From positions 1 through 13,762 of the forward strand of contig DASUUR010000075.1 in assembly GCA_036373975.1 (NCBI GenBank): 13,762 nt of DNA, read 5' to 3'. Source of the DNA: DASUUR01 sp036373975. GTDB lineage: Bacteria > Patescibacteriota > Saccharimonadia > Saccharimonadales > Saccharimonadaceae. The notes under the pieces were generated by a model. The model worked only from the letters and a program-made list of their open reading frames with translations, was not told the DNA's origin and ran no database searches. Below, piece after piece: positions 13,298 to 13,762 of the stretch. The translations under genes and the position numbers were made by a program. The first letter of the stretch is position 1. Each line of letters begins with the position of its first letter.

Positions 13298-13762
13298 ATG
13301 CCCAAGCTGATTGTCGGCCTTGGCAACCCAGGTGCGAGCTATAGCCAAACACGGCACAACATTGGCTACATGATGCTTGATCGGCTTGCAGAAGCTCATA
13401 GGGTTGCCTGGCAAGAAAAGCCGAAGTTTAAGGCATACATTGCCGAGATCACCCTGCATGGCAACAAAGCGCTGCTAGTAAAGCCCACTACTTTTTACAA
13501 CAACAGTGGTGAAGTGGTTCGCTCCATTAAAGACTTCTACAAAATCGAGTTGCACGATATTTTAGCCATCCACGACGAACTCGCCCTGCCATTTGGCACC
13601 ATTCGTACACGGCAGCAGGGGAGTGATGCCGGAAACAACGGCATCAAGAGCTTAACTGCACATCTGGGAAACGCCTACAGCCGTATTCGGGTCGGTATTT
13701 GGCACGAACTCCGTGACCACATGCCAGATAGCGACTACGTGCTTAGCAAATTTACTCAAGCA
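13298..13762 (+). CDS. pth: Peptidyl-tRNA hydrolase (partial, cut by the window end)
   Basis: The first 155 residues of peptidyl-tRNA hydrolase, which releases tRNA from peptidyl-tRNA dropped by stalled ribosomes. Conserved positions agree with E. coli numbering without gaps: Asn10 in GLGNPG, His20 in TRHNIG (catalytic), Asn68 in KPTTFYNNSG, Asp93 in IHDELALPFG and Asn114 in GNNG. The usual GGHxGHNG loop reads GSDAGNNG here, so His113 is Asn. About 30-40 residues are missing at the C-terminus. It starts 2 nt after der and has no SD site of its own, consistent with translational coupling. The pairing of der with pth is plain housekeeping. Confidence 0.95.
   Translation, partial: MPKLIVGLGNPGASYSQTRHNIGYMMLDRLAEAHRVAWQEKPKFKAYIAEITLHGNKALLVKPTTFYNNSGEVVRSIKDFYKIELHDILAIHDELALPFGTIRTRQQGSDAGNNGIKSLTAHLGNAYSRIRVGIWHELRDHMPDSDYVLSKFTQA

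Noticed and set aside
1..13762. Alternative genetic code (TGA as Gly, code 25)
   Set aside because: Three middle genes end naturally at TGA, each followed by a terminator, and conserved flank proteins are full length without in-frame TGA.

Overview
The window looks like part of a chromosome from a Candidate Phyla Radiation (Patescibacteria) bacterium, most likely a Saccharibacteria (TM7) relative. This is inference from compact genes, the style of the housekeeping set (RsuA/RluB-type pseudouridine synthase, Der, Pth), standard stop codons (TAA, TAG and TGA all end genes) and promoters that sit almost on the start codon. No rRNA, tRNA, transposase, integrase or CRISPR array was found.

Left flank (1-7084). 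An inositol-monophosphatase-family phosphatase closes with a bidirectional terminator. A small unknown gene follows on the minus strand, then a helix-turn-helix/EgtD-like methyltransferase fusion, which meets an SGNH hydrolase tail to tail with a 4-base overlap. A membrane PAS histidine kinase and a response regulator without an output domain follow. Both carry long Pro/Ala/Gln tails, which share a nearly identical stretch of DNA. A pseudouridine synthase ends the block.

Middle block (about 7085-11900). The composition changes: higher G+C, TGA stops, Shine-Dalgarno (SD) sites, 5' leaders of roughly 20-70 nt, -35/-10 promoters and a strong hairpin after nearly every gene. It holds a short MetE/UROD-like protein convergent with an SLOG/LOG-like nucleotide-binding protein (shared terminator), two divergent but apparently related lipoproteins, a five-helix membrane protein and a small unknown protein. 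The genes are mostly monocistronic and point in both directions. The block looks like an acquired set of independent cassettes between two housekeeping genes. Its joint function is unknown.

Right flank (11946-13762). Der GTPase and the start of peptidyl-tRNA hydrolase return to the flank style, with an extended -10 box directly before the start codon.

The most interesting signals are the contrast in gene-start architecture between flanks and middle block, the kinase/regulator pair sharing disordered tails, the related lipoprotein pair, the likely non-AUG start of the kinase, and the uncharacterised cassette block itself.
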